DNA from: Armatimonadota bacterium
GTDB taxonomy: Bacteria > Armatimonadota > Fimbriimonadia > Fimbriimonadales > Fimbriimonadaceae
NCBI GenBank assembly: GCA_018268315.1
Contig: JAFDWU010000006.1
Location: 156,989 to 220,988 of the forward strand
Reading direction: 5' to 3'
DNA: 64,000 bases
The notes below the pieces were generated by a model. That model saw only the letters and a list, made by a program, of their open reading frames with translations. It was not told the origin of the DNA and made no database searches. Numbering within the stretch: the stretch's first letter is position 1; the number at the start of each line of letters is the position of its first letter. Positions 35,505 to 46,222 of this stretch are shown piece after piece. A program made the position numbers and the translations under genes.

Positions 35505-37277
35505 ATGCAGGATGCCCTCTTGAATCCGAGCCTTGGCGGCAAGGCGAACTCTCAAGCAAGCGACAGCGCATACGCGACGACGCTTCGATGGGCTGCGCGT
35601 ATCGCTTGGCTTGGCGTGGTGCTGCTCTTGCTAAGTCAATTCCTGATTAACGAGCGCTCGATTCCAATTTGGGACGACGGCCTGATGTGGCAGCGATACG
35701 ACAACATCCTGCTCAAATACGGCTATATCGGTTGGAATGCGGATGGCATTCACACCTACGGTTTAACTTCGATTCTGTTCCTTATCATCTCGGTGCCCTG
35801 CCACCTCATCTTTCACAACAATTGGTATCACGCCGCGATCTTGACCGCGTTCGTTGGAACGATCGCCTTTGTGCTCGGGCTGACCACCATTATCTTCCGG
35901 ATAACCGATGCTTCCCGAAGTTTCCCGCGGCTCATCCTCGCATGCCTCCTAAGCTCGCTCTACTTCTTCTTCCATCAGCATTTCTGGGAGCTTCTTGGAA
36001 GCGGGATGGACACGCCATTCTCGCTGCTGGTTCTGAGCGGCTTCTTGTACTCCTCATACCGGATGTACACCGAACTGCGGTCGCCATTCAAGCTGGCGCT
36101 CTGGGCGCCCGCGCTTTATCTCACGCGGCCGGACATGTGCATGTTTCTTGCGGGCGTTGGGCTTGCGTTCCTGCTTGGATCGACGAAGGAACACCGCGCT
36201 TACGCCGTCCGTTTTGGCGCCTATTGCGCAGGTATGCTGGCAGTACTTGGTGTTGGGCTGTACCTGTATTTCCACTCACCGGTTCCGCTTCCGTTCTACG
36301 CGAAGCGACATGGCTACTACGATGAGACATTCGAGTTCTATTGCAAACAGTACGACGATGCTGTTTGGGCAAATTTCCGCGCCGAGTACGGCTGGCTCGC
36401 GATAACGGCTGCGTTAAGCGCAGTCTTTCTGTTCTTCAAAGGCGGATCGCATCGCTGGATGGGCATTTGTCTGGTCGCGACCGCAGGCGTGTTCACTTGG
36501 TATATCAGCGATCACGTAATGCAGGTAATGGGCTTCTATGGCCGATTCTATATGCCGACGGTGATCGCGTACGTGTTCACAATCGCCCTTGCGATACGGT
36601 ATGTTTCGCGACCGGCAAAGATGCTCATTCGGCCCCAGGATTACAAAGGAATTGGCGTCGTAGCCATGCTGGGGAGCCTATTTATGTTGGGTTTCCAATT
36701 GTTCTCGGCGCCTTCTACGCTGGAGAGGCAGCGTGTTATGAAATTTGGAAGCGGCCCACTTGGGTTCACCTTCCGCGACGGCTTCAACGAGTACTTCATT
36801 GTGAACGGGGAAGCGGTCTGGCCAAGCCTCGACGTGGTTCAGAAATTTGATGGTGACGTTCGCCTTGCCAGCACCGAGGCGGGCCTGCCCGGGGCATGGA
36901 TGCCGAACACCTACTTCGTAGATACCGCAGGGTTAAACGACACTGAAATTGCTCTCCACGGTCTTGATGGCGCGAAGCTGTTGCAGCGCAATTTGGATGT
37001 CATCTACTTCCATGGCTCGTACCCAAAGATGAACGCCAGCATTCTGAATGCGCCCAACTTCTGGCGTGATTACCGCTACTATCACACCCGCAAGGAGCGG
37101 ATACTCGACGTCGCCGTGCGCCGTGACTACAAGCACTTCGCCGAACTTGACGCAGCGTTCCGCAAAAACGAAGATGAGAATATCGTCAAGAATTACCGGG
37201 CGGATCAATATTCGGATCTCTTCTATGGGCGGGTCCTAACCGACTCCAACGATCTCTTCCAGGTGGCGGACGAGTAA
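35505..37277 (+). CDS. GT-C-like membrane glycosyltransferase, paralog 2
   Basis: 590 residues from ATG 35505. It shares with its neighbour WDDGLMWQRYDNILLKYGYIGWN, GSGMDTPFSLLVLSGF, LYLTRPDMCMF and the C-terminal ASTEAGLPGAWMPNTYFVDTAGLNDTEIALHGLDG. The similarity over the whole length shows tandem duplication. It starts 49 bases after paralog 1 and is likely in the same transcript. Confidence 0.75.
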   Translation: MQDALLNPSLGGKANSQASDSAYATTLRWAARIAWLGVVLLLLSQFLINERSIPIWDDGLMWQRYDNILLKYGYIGWNADGIHTYGLTSILFLIISVPCHLIFHNNWYHAAILTAFVGTIAFVLGLTTIIFRITDASRSFPRLILACLLSSLYFFFHQHFWELLGSGMDTPFSLLVLSGFLYSSYRMYTELRSPFKLALWAPALYLTRPDMCMFLAGVGLAFLLGSTKEHRAYAVRFGAYCAGMLAVLGVGLYLYFHSPVPLPFYAKRHGYYDETFEFYCKQYDDAVWANFRAEYGWLAITAALSAVFLFFKGGSHRWMGICLVATAGVFTWYISDHVMQVMGFYGRFYMPTVIAYVFTIALAIRYVSRPAKMLIRPQDYKGIGVVAMLGSLFMLGFQLFSAPSTLERQRVMKFGSGPLGFTFRDGFNEYFIVNGEAVWPSLDVVQKFDGDVRLASTEAGLPGAWMPNTYFVDTAGLNDTEIALHGLDGAKLLQRNLDVIYFHGSYPKMNASILNAPNFWRDYRYYHTRKERILDVAVRRDYKHFAELDAAFRKNEDENIVKNYRADQYSDLFYGRVLTDSNDLFQVADE

Positions 37278-37281
37278 CCCG

Positions 37282-38922
37282 GTGCGCCCGTCAGGTCGGC
37301 TGTTCGCGTGGCTCTGCCTGTTGAGCGTTGTAGCTCTTCGGTGCTACTGGTTCTTCGCGCATTACACCTCGGCGAAATTGGTTGACGATGCCCTGATGTG
37401 GCAGCGCTATGCGGCTAACCTGCTTAGCGGACATGGCGTTTCATGGAACGTTGCGGACGGACCGGTTTACGGCCTTACATCGCTGGGCTATCTGCTGGTG
37501 GCTATTCCGGCGCACTTGCTTGCTCCTACCAACGCGGTTCGAGGCGCTGAACTCGGCGGTATTGGCTCAGCTGTCCTATATTTGGCATGCTCCAGTGCGC
37601 TCATTTTTGTTGCTTGCGGTGCGGGCGCCTCAATTTGGCGAAGCGGGGCAGCCTTCGTTCTTGCTCTGATCTACCCTTTGCTCCACGAGGGGTTCCAACT
37701 TGTTCTGGTGGGCGGCATGGACACCGCGTTCAGTTGCTCGTTGGTGTGCATCTTTCTCATATTACTAATCCGGGCTTATGAGGGTCGCCTCTCGGCCTGG
37801 TGGCTGGTAGCCCTGGCTCCGTTGCTTTACGTCACTCGGCCGGAAGCGGGGCTATATGTGGCCGCCGCTCTGATTGTCATGCTGGCGAAGCGCGGACGTT
37901 CTGGAATGCGGCAGTCGGCTACGCAAATTGCCGTTTGCGGAATCCTCTTTGCTATCACCCTCTTGGGCTTAAAATCGGTTTTCAAGACTGCCATTCCTTT
38001 GCCCGCCTTGGCAAAATCGTACGGCCACTACACCGATAACTTCGGCTGGATTTACCGGATGATCGCCAAGGAATTCTTGGGTAATTACCTCATCGGCTAC
38101 GGCTGGCTCATCTTGCTCGCCATCGGCATGTCAGTCATCCTCGTTCGTCGCAGGGCGGAGTCAGCCTCCCTTGCTCTGGGCCTTCTCACGACAGGCCTCC
38201 TTTACGTCGCGTACATCCACTTCGGAGTGATGCAGATCATGGGGCACGGCGAACGCTTCTTCTTTCCCACCGTTCCCGCGTTTCTCGTAGTTGTTGGCCT
38301 TGGAATAAGGGCGCTTGTTCAGAAACCAATGCCAGTGTCCACGGCTGCGTTGTCTGCCGCGGGTGTTTTGGCGCTAGGCGCATCGGCATTGGCGCTAACA
38401 GGCCACCCTCACCCTGACGGCACCCTGGAGTCGTTCTTCAACCAGCAGGGCAAACAGGTTTGGCCCGCCTTACCCATCGTGGCTGCCCAAGGATTGACGA
38501 GGACGGCGGCAACCGATGTCGGCCTCATGGGTGTGATGATGCCTAGCGCAAGTATCGTCGATCTGGCCGGGCTAAACGATTACGAAATTGCGACCCAGGG
38601 CTTCCGGGCCGAGGAATTCTTGGAGAAGCGGCAGCCAGAGCTGATCTACTGCCACCTCAGCTACCAGTCGATCAGCGATGCCCTTGTTGACGCCCCCGGG
38701 TTCTTAGAGGATTACGAGGCTTACCACCTGATAGAACCGGCAACTCGACTTAACGTTTTCGTGAGGCGTGATGCGCCAGGCTTTGCCGTGATGGATATGG
38801 CCTTTGCTGCGGAAGAAGAATCTCTGTTGGACAGCAAGTTCTCATCGAAAGAAGCACTTGATCGACGCTTTGACCGGCAGTTGGCCGCTACGCAAAGCCT
38901 TTTCACAGTGTTCCGGCCGTAA
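37282..38922 (+). CDS. GT-C-like membrane glycosyltransferase, paralog 3
   Basis: 546 residues from GTG 37282, four bases after the previous stop. Family motifs: DDALMWQRYAANLLSGHGVSWN, GGMDTAFSCSL, LLYVTRPEAGLY and VDLAGLNDYEIATQGF. It is the most diverged of the three, with DTAF replacing DTPF and a shorter C-terminal domain. Possibly each paralog adds a distinct sugar to a lipid-linked glycan; that is inference. Confidence 0.75.
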   Translation: MRPSGRLFAWLCLLSVVALRCYWFFAHYTSAKLVDDALMWQRYAANLLSGHGVSWNVADGPVYGLTSLGYLLVAIPAHLLAPTNAVRGAELGGIGSAVLYLACSSALIFVACGAGASIWRSGAAFVLALIYPLLHEGFQLVLVGGMDTAFSCSLVCIFLILLIRAYEGRLSAWWLVALAPLLYVTRPEAGLYVAAALIVMLAKRGRSGMRQSATQIAVCGILFAITLLGLKSVFKTAIPLPALAKSYGHYTDNFGWIYRMIAKEFLGNYLIGYGWLILLAIGMSVILVRRRAESASLALGLLTTGLLYVAYIHFGVMQIMGHGERFFFPTVPAFLVVVGLGIRALVQKPMPVSTAALSAAGVLALGASALALTGHPHPDGTLESFFNQQGKQVWPALPIVAAQGLTRTAATDVGLMGVMMPSASIVDLAGLNDYEIATQGFRAEEFLEKRQPELIYCHLSYQSISDALVDAPGFLEDYEAYHLIEPATRLNVFVRRDAPGFAVMDMAFAAEEESLLDSKFSSKEALDRRFDRQLAATQSLFTVFRP

Positions 38923-39020
38923 GAAAACCTTGACTTAATGATTACCGCGACCTCTATGTGCCTCGCTTTGTACGAGATGATGCCGTCGCAGAAAACGATG
39001 CATTAGAGGGGGACTCGTCT

Positions 39021-40454
39021 TTATTGGTGTTCCTTTGAAAGGGAAACGAAGAACGGTAGGCCGAATTTGGAGCGGGCCTTTTGCGACTCAGCCATGAAGT
39101 AGCCAGTGATTTTGCTGTCGAACCGCTTAATAAAGAATCCCAACGCGTGGGCCTCAGCAAAGGCAGTGGTCGGGAGCGCTTGTTCCACCCGACCGCGCAC
39201 CGTGGTCCCATCTAGTACCAAATCCGAGGCCGGAGCACTCTTTCCATCGATCATTACTACGGCGCTCCCATCCGCATTGAAAGTGATGCTTATAGGGACA
39301 TTTTTTCGGTCCACTCGAATAGCGCCCTTCCAAACGCCTTGCATTGCTTCGTCAACAATGAATTTTGATTCTCGATAGTCCTCAGGTAATTGCCTACCCT
39401 TTCGGGCCGTCTCTGACCGCTCTCGGTAGCCTGGGACGGCCAAGAATGCCGTCTCCTCGACGATGTGCTGCACAAAGCCATCGATGCCCGAATAGTTTGA
39501 TAGGCCAACAACGCCAACTCCCTCCGAGGGAAGAATCTTGATAAACGCACTGCCCCCGACGACGTTGCCGTCAGAAACGGCGGAAGTTATCCCCAAGTCG
39601 TTGCCGTTACCCCATCCATAGTGATAGCCTTGTTTGCCGTGAACATCGTTCAAGATTGTGGAAGGTAGCCCCGGCTTTGCAGCCCCTAGGTGATAAAGCA
39701 TATAGAGGGCTAGGTCGTGCGCTGTAGAGTAATAGCCCGCCCCGCCTGCTGGCTCCAAATTGAACGAGCCCATATATGACCCCGCCCGATTGTATCGTTT
39801 GGCAACATTGTCCGTGGCTTTAGGGATTCGCAAGAACGTACGGTTCATGCCAAGCGGGTCAAACACTGTGGTTTTCATCACATCGAACAAGGGCCGACGC
39901 AGCCTCTCCTCTAGGACTCCGCCAAGTGCGCCAAGCGATAGGTTAGAGTAATGGAAGGTCGAACCGGGCTCAAAAGCCACGAATGCATATTTATCCAGTA
40001 GGTCTTGACAGGATGGGGCATCCGCTTCGTCGGACCACTCGAAGAACCACAAGTGAGGCAGACCGCCTCGCATGTCCATAAGCTCAATCGGAGTCACATT
40101 CGCGAGCGCCTTAAGCCATGTTCGCTTGCTTCCGCGCAGAGAAACACCGAGTTTTTCGTTCAGATTTAGCTTGCCTTGGCGGCTGAGAATGTACGCGGCC
40201 GTGCTAGTGATGCTTTTGCTGACAGAAGCAATAGCATAGATAGTGTGAGGATTGGCGGGCTTGCGGTTCTCGATGTCGGAAAATCCAAATCCCTCTTCCC
40301 AAATGACCTTGCCACCTTTAACGACGGCTATCGCAAAAGAAGGAAGAGTCTTTGCCTCTAACCTAACAGAGATTTCTTTTCTGATTGGATCAAAAGGATC
40401 TGGTAACGGAGCCTTTGCACAAACCAGGGACAATATCAGGGGATAGAAAAGCAT
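39021..40454 (-). CDS. Serine hydrolase, beta-lactamase/penicillin-binding family
   Basis: 477 residues with a short signal peptide (LFYPLILSLVCAKA). The class C-type catalytic Ser77-X-X-Lys80 is in AIASVSKSITSTAAYI and the Tyr-X-Asn element in TFHYSNLSLGALGG. The C-terminal about 120 residues form a beta-rich lipocalin-like domain (WKGAIRVDRKNVPISITFNADGSAVVMIDG) common in such exported hydrolases. Likely an esterase or D-aminopeptidase rather than a true beta-lactamase. AGAGG precedes the ATG. Confidence 0.85.
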   Translation of the reverse strand: MLFYPLILSLVCAKAPLPDPFDPIRKEISVRLEAKTLPSFAIAVVKGGKVIWEEGFGFSDIENRKPANPHTIYAIASVSKSITSTAAYILSRQGKLNLNEKLGVSLRGSKRTWLKALANVTPIELMDMRGGLPHLWFFEWSDEADAPSCQDLLDKYAFVAFEPGSTFHYSNLSLGALGGVLEERLRRPLFDVMKTTVFDPLGMNRTFLRIPKATDNVAKRYNRAGSYMGSFNLEPAGGAGYYSTAHDLALYMLYHLGAAKPGLPSTILNDVHGKQGYHYGWGNGNDLGITSAVSDGNVVGGSAFIKILPSEGVGVVGLSNYSGIDGFVQHIVEETAFLAVPGYRERSETARKGRQLPEDYRESKFIVDEAMQGVWKGAIRVDRKNVPISITFNADGSAVVMIDGKSAPASDLVLDGTTVRGRVEQALPTTAFAEAHALGFFIKRFDSKITGYFMAESQKARSKFGLPFFVSLSKEHQ

Positions 40455-40691
40455 TTCAACCTCTACGACGATTTTCGTAGAATAGCAGTTACCGGAATCT
40501 CGCCGTGCAAGTTTCTAGCAGCAATTAGGTCTTAAGTCCCTAACTTAACCGTGAGCGACGCTGGAAGGATTGCGCCCCACCTTTATGTAACAGGAAGCTC
40601 ACGCTTCGTTGACGTGGGTACATGTGCATGCCCCAAAGTCCCTTTGAACTAAGGTTGTCCCTCGATACGGATCAAGCCGTAAAATAGCGGC

Positions 40692-41153
40692 ATGCAATAT
40701 TGGCTGATGAAGTCGGAGCCCGACACTTACGGCATCGACGACTTGGAGCGGGCGGGCAAGCCCTCGATGTGGGAAGGTTGCCGCAACTATGTGGTCCGCA
40801 ACTATCTGCGCGATGAGATGCAGGAAGGGGATATGGCCTTCTTCCACCACTCGAACTCCAAGCCTAGCGGGATCATCGGCACCATGAAGATCGTGGGCCA
40901 GCCTTATCCCGATCCCACCCAGTTCGATCCTAATAGCCACTATTACGACCCCAAATCCCCTCGCGACAAGCCACGGTGGGTTGTTCGCGACGTCGTCTTC
41001 GAGCGAAAATTCAAGCGGATTATCTCGCTCGACGAGATCAGAACCATTCCCGGCCTTGAGCAGATGGGCGTGATTCGCAAAGGCAATCGCCTCAGCATTC
41101 AAAAGGTGACTCCCGAAGAGTGGAAGATCATCCTGTCGCAGCCGGGCATCTAA
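40692..41153 (+). CDS. EVE domain protein
   Basis: 153 residues, a stand-alone EVE domain (PUA-like). QYWLMKSEPDTYGIDDLERAGKPSMWEGCRNYVVRNYLRDEMQEGDMAFFHHSNSKPSGIIG is the highly conserved start. EVE proteins are predicted to read modified bases. TTGTCC (40655-40660) and TAAAAT (40680-40685, six bases before the ATG) form a leaderless-type promoter. Confidence 0.9.
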   Translation: MQYWLMKSEPDTYGIDDLERAGKPSMWEGCRNYVVRNYLRDEMQEGDMAFFHHSNSKPSGIIGTMKIVGQPYPDPTQFDPNSHYYDPKSPRDKPRWVVRDVVFERKFKRIISLDEIRTIPGLEQMGVIRKGNRLSIQKVTPEEWKIILSQPGI

Positions 41154-41184
41154 ATGTTGGAACCCTTACGCAATAAAGAGCGTT

Positions 41185-41228
41185 TATGATAGTAAACACT
41201 CAAACAACTTGAGCGTACTGCACTCATA
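41185..41228 (+). promoter_or_regulatory. clpB promoter with HAIR-type operator
   Basis: A -10-like TATGAT sits at 41185-41190. Downstream, CTTGAGC-N7-ACTCATA (41208-41228) matches CTTGAGT-N7-ACTCAAG at 6/7 and 5/7 arm positions; a further ACTCAA half-site is at 41198-41203. The right arm touches the ATG. The same TGAGCGTA-core-ACTCA arrangement is present before dnaK, pointing to shared HspR control. Confidence 0.6.
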
Positions 41229-43843
41229 TGCGATTTGACAAACTAACTCTGAAAGTCCAAGAAGCGCTTCAGGAAGCGCAGACGAACGCGACGCGGCTGA
41301 GCCATTCCGATGTCGATGTGGAACATCTGCTCTTGGCATTGCTGGAGCAAGATGGAAGCATTGTCGCCTCCGTTCTCGGCAAGCTTGGTGTCGACGCCTC
41401 CCGGTTCGAATCGGAGATCAAGGATGAACTTGACTCCCGGGCGAAGGTGCAGGGCTCCAATGCCGGTGGCACCCTTTCTACACGCCTGAGCAAGGTGTTC
41501 AACGACGCCTTTGCGATCGCCGACAAGATGGGAGACAGTTACGTCTCCGGCGATCACATCCTTACTGCAACGCTGAAAGAAGGCGGCTTTGCGGGGCGCA
41601 TCCTACGCTCATACGGGGTCGATGACAAGTCTCTCAAGGCGGCGATTGAAGAAATGCGAGGTGGGCGCAAAGTGGACGACGCTTCGGCCGAAGACCGTTA
41701 CCAGGCTCTTGAGAAGTACGGCATCGACATGACTGCGCGGGCGAGAGAAGGCAAGCTCGACCCGGTTATTGGCCGCGATGAAGAAATCCGCCGAGTGGTG
41801 CAGGTTCTTAGCCGCCGGACAAAGAACAACCCCGTGCTCATTGGAGAACCCGGCGTGGGTAAGACAGCGGTCGTAGAGGGCCTTGCACAGCGCATTGTGA
41901 ATGGCGACGTCCCCGAGTCGCTTCGTAACAAGTCGGTGATCGCGCTGGACCTTGGCGCGTTGGTTGCCGGCGCAAAGTTTAGAGGCGAGTTTGAAGAGCG
42001 CCTGAAAGCGGTTCTTGAAGAGATTGCACGCAGCGAGGGCGAGATCATCCTGTTCATCGATGAGCTGCACAACCTCGTTGGCGCGGGGCGCGCCGAAGGC
42101 AGCATGGATGCCGCCAATATGCTTAAGCCGATGCTTGCGCGAGGCGAGCTGCGGTGCGTTGGCGCGACGACCTTAAACGAATATCGGCAGCACATCGAGA
42201 AGGATAAGGCGCTTGAGCGCCGGTTCCAGACCGTGCTGGTTGGCGAGCCGAGCGTGGAAGAAGCTATCTCCATCCTTCGTGGCCTAAAAGTCGCTTATGA
42301 AAGCCACCACAACGTGAGAATCACCGATTCGGCGATTGTCGCCGCGGTGACGCTCAGCGATCGCTATATCACCGACCGATTCTTGCCCGATAAAGCAATC
42401 GACCTGATGGACGAAGCAGCATCTAGGCTGAAGATTGAGATCGAAAGCATGCCGGCGGAGATCGACGCCGTTGAGCGGCAGATTCGGCAGATCGAGATTG
42501 AGAGGGAAGCCCTCAAGAAAGAGGAAGATGCTGCCTCCAAGGAGCGACTTGTCAATAGCCAGAAGAAGCTCGCCGAATTGAGCGAGACCGCGGCGCAGCT
42601 TCGCGGTGTTTGGCAGAAGGAAAAGGACAAGATCGAGCACCTTGGCTCGCTCAAGAAGGAAATGCAGCAGCTTCAAGTTCAGCTAGCTGCCGCCGAGCGC
42701 GAATCAGATTGGACGAAGGCCGCTGAAATACAGCACGGTCGAATTCCTGCTATCCAAAAGCAGATTGAGGCAGAAAGCGCCGAACTCGCCACCCTAACGC
42801 AGGGCGGGCGGATGCTAAAGGAAGAAGTGGACAGCGAGGATATCGCCGAAGTGGTTAGCAAGTGGACCGGCGTGCCGGTGAGCAAGCTGGTGCAGGGCGA
42901 AATGCAGAAGCTGCTTGCAATGGAATCCTTCCTAGAGAAGAGGGTCGTTGGCCAGGATGAAGCGCTGCAAACCCTCAGTGACGCCGTTCGGCGCTCGCGA
43001 AGCGGCCTTTCTGATCCGAACCGCCCGGTTGGCTCGTTCCTGTTCCTCGGCCCAACCGGTGTAGGAAAGACCGAGACTGCAAAGGCACTGGCTGAGTTCC
43101 TGTTCAACGATGAGCGAGCAATGATCCGCGTGGACATGAGCGAGTATCAGGAGCGGCACTCAGTAGCCCGCCTAATAGGCGCCCCTCCGGGATACGTAGG
43201 TTATGAAGAGGGCGGACAGCTAACCGAGCCGGTTCGGCGACGCCCCTATTCGGTTGTCCTGCTGGACGAAGTCGAGAAGGCGCATCCTGAAGTATTCAAC
43301 GTGCTGCTACAGGTGCTGGATGACGGTCGACTAACTGATGGCCAGGGCCGAACCGTTGACTTCAAGAACACGGTGATCATCCTCACCAGCAACCTAGGTT
43401 CGCATTATTTCAGCGATCCGGTGTCCGCTGATGCCAACTTTGAAACCACCAAGGAAAATGTGCTTTCAGAAGTAAGGGCATTCTTCCGTCCGGAGTTCTT
43501 GAACCGGCTAGACGACGTCATCGTCTTCCGCTCGTTGGGTGTCGCCCAGATCAAGCAGATTGTCACGATTCAGCTTGCGCATCTGGCTGAGCGCCTTGCG
43601 ACAAGAAGGATTGAATTGGAGCTTACGGAAGCTGCGGCGCTTGAGATAGCTACTGCCGGCTACGACCCGGTGTACGGTGCACGACCGTTGAAGCGAGCAA
43701 TTCAGCGAGAGGTAATGAATCCGCTTTCACAAGCGATTCTTCGTGGGGACATCCGTGATGATAGCCATGTGAAGGTTGATTTCAAAGATGGACAGTTCAC
43801 CTTCAACTCTAGCGCAAAGAAGGAGGACGCAAGATCGGGCTAG
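41228..43843 (+). CDS. clpB: ATP-dependent chaperone ClpB
   Basis: 871 residues, full length. An N-terminal Clp repeat domain (residues 1-145), AAA-1 with [13 protein letters not shown], a long middle coiled coil ([28 protein letters not shown] onward, about 405-525) and AAA-2 with [19 protein letters not shown]. The middle domain distinguishes ClpB from ClpA and ClpC. It dissolves protein aggregates with DnaK in the cytosol. No clear Shine-Dalgarno is seen before ATG 41228. Confidence 0.97.
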   Translation: MRFDKLTLKVQEALQEAQTNATRLSHSDVDVEHLLLALLEQDGSIVASVLGKLGVDASRFESEIKDELDSRAKVQGSNAGGTLSTRLSKVFNDAFAIADKMGDSYVSGDHILTATLKEGGFAGRILRSYGVDDKSLKAAIEEMRGGRKVDDASAEDRYQALEKYGIDMTARAREGKLDPVIGRDEEIRRVVQVLSRRTKNNPVLIGEPGVGKTAVVEGLAQRIVNGDVPESLRNKSVIALDLGALVAGAKFRGEFEERLKAVLEEIARSEGEIILFIDELHNLVGAGRAEGSMDAANMLKPMLARGELRCVGATTLNEYRQHIEKDKALERRFQTVLVGEPSVEEAISILRGLKVAYESHHNVRITDSAIVAAVTLSDRYITDRFLPDKAIDLMDEAASRLKIEIESMPAEIDAVERQIRQIEIEREALKKEEDAASKERLVNSQKKLAELSETAAQLRGVWQKEKDKIEHLGSLKKEMQQLQVQLAAAERESDWTKAAEIQHGRIPAIQKQIEAESAELATLTQGGRMLKEEVDSEDIAEVVSKWTGVPVSKLVQGEMQKLLAMESFLEKRVVGQDEALQTLSDAVRRSRSGLSDPNRPVGSFLFLGPTGVGKTETAKALAEFLFNDERAMIRVDMSEYQERHSVARLIGAPPGYVGYEEGGQLTEPVRRRPYSVVLLDEVEKAHPEVFNVLLQVLDDGRLTDGQGRTVDFKNTVIILTSNLGSHYFSDPVSADANFETTKENVLSEVRAFFRPEFLNRLDDVIVFRSLGVAQIKQIVTIQLAHLAERLATRRIELELTEAAALEIATAGYDPVYGARPLKRAIQREVMNPLSQAILRGDIRDDSHVKVDFKDGQFTFNSSAKKEDARSG

Positions 43844-43932
43844 CAGAACTAACGGCTGGTATTAGTACTGGTTCGCTTGAACATTCCCCCGTTTTCAAAC
43901 CAGCAAAAGAAGAGTCATCGCATAATAGGTTC

Positions 43933-44556
43933 ATGTTCTTACATTCTTCTATTAAGAGGGTCGCTCCGTTGCTTGGCTTGGCGCTTGTTGTCGCTTCAGC
44001 CGCTAACGCGAACGCGATTTACGACAATCTCAATGCTAGTACAAGCGGCTCCGATCCCATCCAGAGTTTTGGCCCGCTTTACGATTCATTCTCCGTTGGC
44101 TCTTCGAGCGTGGTGATTGATTCGATTATCGTCAGCCTGATCAATCCTAATGGATCAAACGGAGCTTTTACCGTCAATCTTTACGCGGATAACAACACGT
44201 CTCCAGGCAGCTGGCTCGCAGGAACCGGATCGATTTCGGATGGCTTCATCGGTTCGAGCACAACCCAGCTCACCATTGGTGGTGGTGGAGTTGGCCTGAA
44301 CGCGAACACCCGCTATTGGGTCGGCCTCGTGGCTGACGGGGTGGTTGGATCCGGCGTTAATTGGAACTGGTCCAGCGATATTTCGGGTGTCGGTGTTGCA
44401 GGTGAGTTCTTCGCTAATGCAAACGGCGTGTTTTCGAATGATAGCGGTCCTTACCAGATGCAGGTCAACACGACCGCAGTTCCTGAGCCGGCTTCCATGG
44501 CTGCTCTCGGACTTGGCGTTGCCGCTCTGATTCGCCGACGAAACAAGAAAGCCTAA
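43933..44556 (+). CDS. PEP-CTERM protein, choice-of-anchor R-like
   Basis: 207 residues: signal peptide (LGLALVVASAANANA), a domain resembling choice-of-anchor R (FSVGSSSVVIDSIIVSLINPNG, LYADNNTSPGSWLAGTGSI, LNANTRYWVGLVADG), and a VPEPASMAALGLGVAALIRRRNKKA tail. CATAAT stands six bases before the ATG. A terminator follows at 44581. Probably surface-exported through exosortase; function unknown. Confidence 0.85.
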   Translation: MFLHSSIKRVAPLLGLALVVASAANANAIYDNLNASTSGSDPIQSFGPLYDSFSVGSSSVVIDSIIVSLINPNGSNGAFTVNLYADNNTSPGSWLAGTGSISDGFIGSSTTQLTIGGGGVGLNANTRYWVGLVADGVVGSGVNWNWSSDISGVGVAGEFFANANGVFSNDSGPYQMQVNTTAVPEPASMAALGLGVAALIRRRNKKA

Positions 44557-44580
44557 CCGCTTCGTTTGAACAACTTGAAT

Positions 44581-44610
44581 CGCCCCTCGCCAACCGGCAG
44601 GGGCGATTTT
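44581..44610 (+). terminator. Rho-independent terminator after PEP-CTERM gene
   Basis: CGCCCCT (44581-44587) pairs with AGGGGCG (44599-44605), followed by ATTTTGCTTT. Confidence 0.75.
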
Positions 44611-44652
44611 GCTTTACATCCAGCCGTAGGAACCTCCGGTAACCTTACAACT

Positions 44653-46176
44653 ATGAGCACGACGCTTTCCTCGCCTTACGCCGAACTGATCAGCCGCCTT
44701 ATTCCGAACCTCAAGTCGGCTTCTGGCCCCGATCTCAAGGTCTTTACGCCCGTCGATGGCTCCGAGATCGCCTCTCTGCGGGTAGATACCGCCAAAGAGA
44801 TCGATGAAAAGATCGCGCGGTCGGTGCAAGCCTTCAAGGAATGGAGCCTCGTGCCTGGCCCGATTCGCGGAGAACTTGTCCGGCGGCTCGGCGAGGCGCT
44901 AAGGCAGAAGAAGGAAGACTTGGCGAAGCTCGTCACCCTTGAGTGCGGCAAGATTCTGGAAGAGGGAAGAGGCGAAGTGCAGGAGATGATCGACATCTGC
45001 GATTTCGCAGTCGGGCTCAGCCGTCAGCTGTACGGCCTCACCATTCAAAGCGAGCGAAAGAACCACGTGATGCAGGAGAACTACCTGCCGCTCGGTCCGG
45101 TCGGCATCATCAGCGCGTTCAATTTCCCAGTAGCGGTTTGGAGTTGGAACGCAGCCCTCGCATTCGTTTGCGGTGACTCGACGATTTGGAAGCCGAGCGA
45201 GAAGACGCCGCTTACCGCCCTTGCTGTTCAGGCGATTCTTGAAGGCGTTCTGAAAGATTTCCCGCAGGCTCCAGCGAACCTTAGCCAAGTTATTATCGGG
45301 GATGCCAAGCAAGGCTCGCAGCTCGTTGATGATCGCCGAGTGCCGCTGATCAGCGCGACCGGTTCAACCCGCATGGGGCTTGCCATAGGCCAGCGAGTTG
45401 CTGCGCGTTTTGGCAAGTCGCTCCTTGAGCTTGGCGGTAATAATGCGATGATCATCACGCCCAATGCGGATCTTGGGGTGGCGATTCCCAGCATCTTGTT
45501 CGGCGCGGTAGGCACTTGTGGCCAGCGATGCACTTCAACTCGCCGCGTAATCGTCCACCGCTCGATCATCGACGAGGTGTTCAATAAGCTCAAGAACGCC
45601 TACACTTCGATTCACCAAAACAAGATTGGCAGCCCTCTTGATCCGCACACCCTTGTTGGTCCGCTTATCGATGGTGATGCCCGCCAGATGATGGAGAGGG
45701 CCCTGGAGCTCATTAAGCCCGAAGCCAAAGAGATCGTCGGCGGTGGCCGAGCACTTCAGGACAAGTATCCCAACGCAAGCTATGTCTATCCGGCTTTGGT
45801 GCGGCTGAACAAGCAGACGGAGGCCGTTTACACGGAAACCTTCGCGCCTATCACTTACGTGATCCCCTACGACACGCTTGAGGAAGCACTGGAGATTCAC
45901 AATGCGGTGCCTCAGGGCCTCAGCAGCGCGATCATGACGACCGATGTGCGGGAAGCCGAATACTTCAAGCGCCACACTGATTGCGGCATCGCCAACGTAA
46001 ACATCGGCACCAGCGGCGCTGAGATCGGCGGCGCGTTTGGAGGCGAGAAGGAGACCGGCGGTGGCAGAGAATCGGGTTCCGATGCCTGGAAGGCTTATAT
46101 GCGTCGGCAGACCAGTACAACCTATTACGGTACAGAGCGTCCTGCCCTCGCCCAAGGCATCACCTTCGACGTATAA
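44653..46176 (+). CDS. ALDH7-type aldehyde dehydrogenase (piperideine-6-carboxylate dehydrogenase)
   Basis: 507 residues from ATG 44653, with TAACCT seven bases upstream; the longer in-frame start runs through the terminator and is rejected. Catalytic Cys is in GTCGQRCTSTRRV and Glu in LLELGGNNAMI. The C-terminus NIGTSGAEIGGAFGGEKETGGGRESGSDAWKAYMRRQTSTTYYG is typical of antiquitin/ALDH7 enzymes, which oxidise alpha-aminoadipate semialdehyde in lysine breakdown. Other lysine catabolic genes are not adjacent. Confidence 0.9.
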   Translation: MSTTLSSPYAELISRLIPNLKSASGPDLKVFTPVDGSEIASLRVDTAKEIDEKIARSVQAFKEWSLVPGPIRGELVRRLGEALRQKKEDLAKLVTLECGKILEEGRGEVQEMIDICDFAVGLSRQLYGLTIQSERKNHVMQENYLPLGPVGIISAFNFPVAVWSWNAALAFVCGDSTIWKPSEKTPLTALAVQAILEGVLKDFPQAPANLSQVIIGDAKQGSQLVDDRRVPLISATGSTRMGLAIGQRVAARFGKSLLELGGNNAMIITPNADLGVAIPSILFGAVGTCGQRCTSTRRVIVHRSIIDEVFNKLKNAYTSIHQNKIGSPLDPHTLVGPLIDGDARQMMERALELIKPEAKEIVGGGRALQDKYPNASYVYPALVRLNKQTEAVYTETFAPITYVIPYDTLEEALEIHNAVPQGLSSAIMTTDVREAEYFKRHTDCGIANVNIGTSGAEIGGAFGGEKETGGGRESGSDAWKAYMRRQTSTTYYGTERPALAQGITFDV

Positions 46177-46222
46177 TCGATTGTTGCTGACATATTTGTC
46201 AGCTATTGATAGGAGAATCTAA

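Noticed and set aside
44566..44652. Upstream in-frame extension of the ALDH7 gene
   Set aside because: It overlaps the PEP-CTERM terminator, has no ribosome site, and the family N-terminus begins at 44653.
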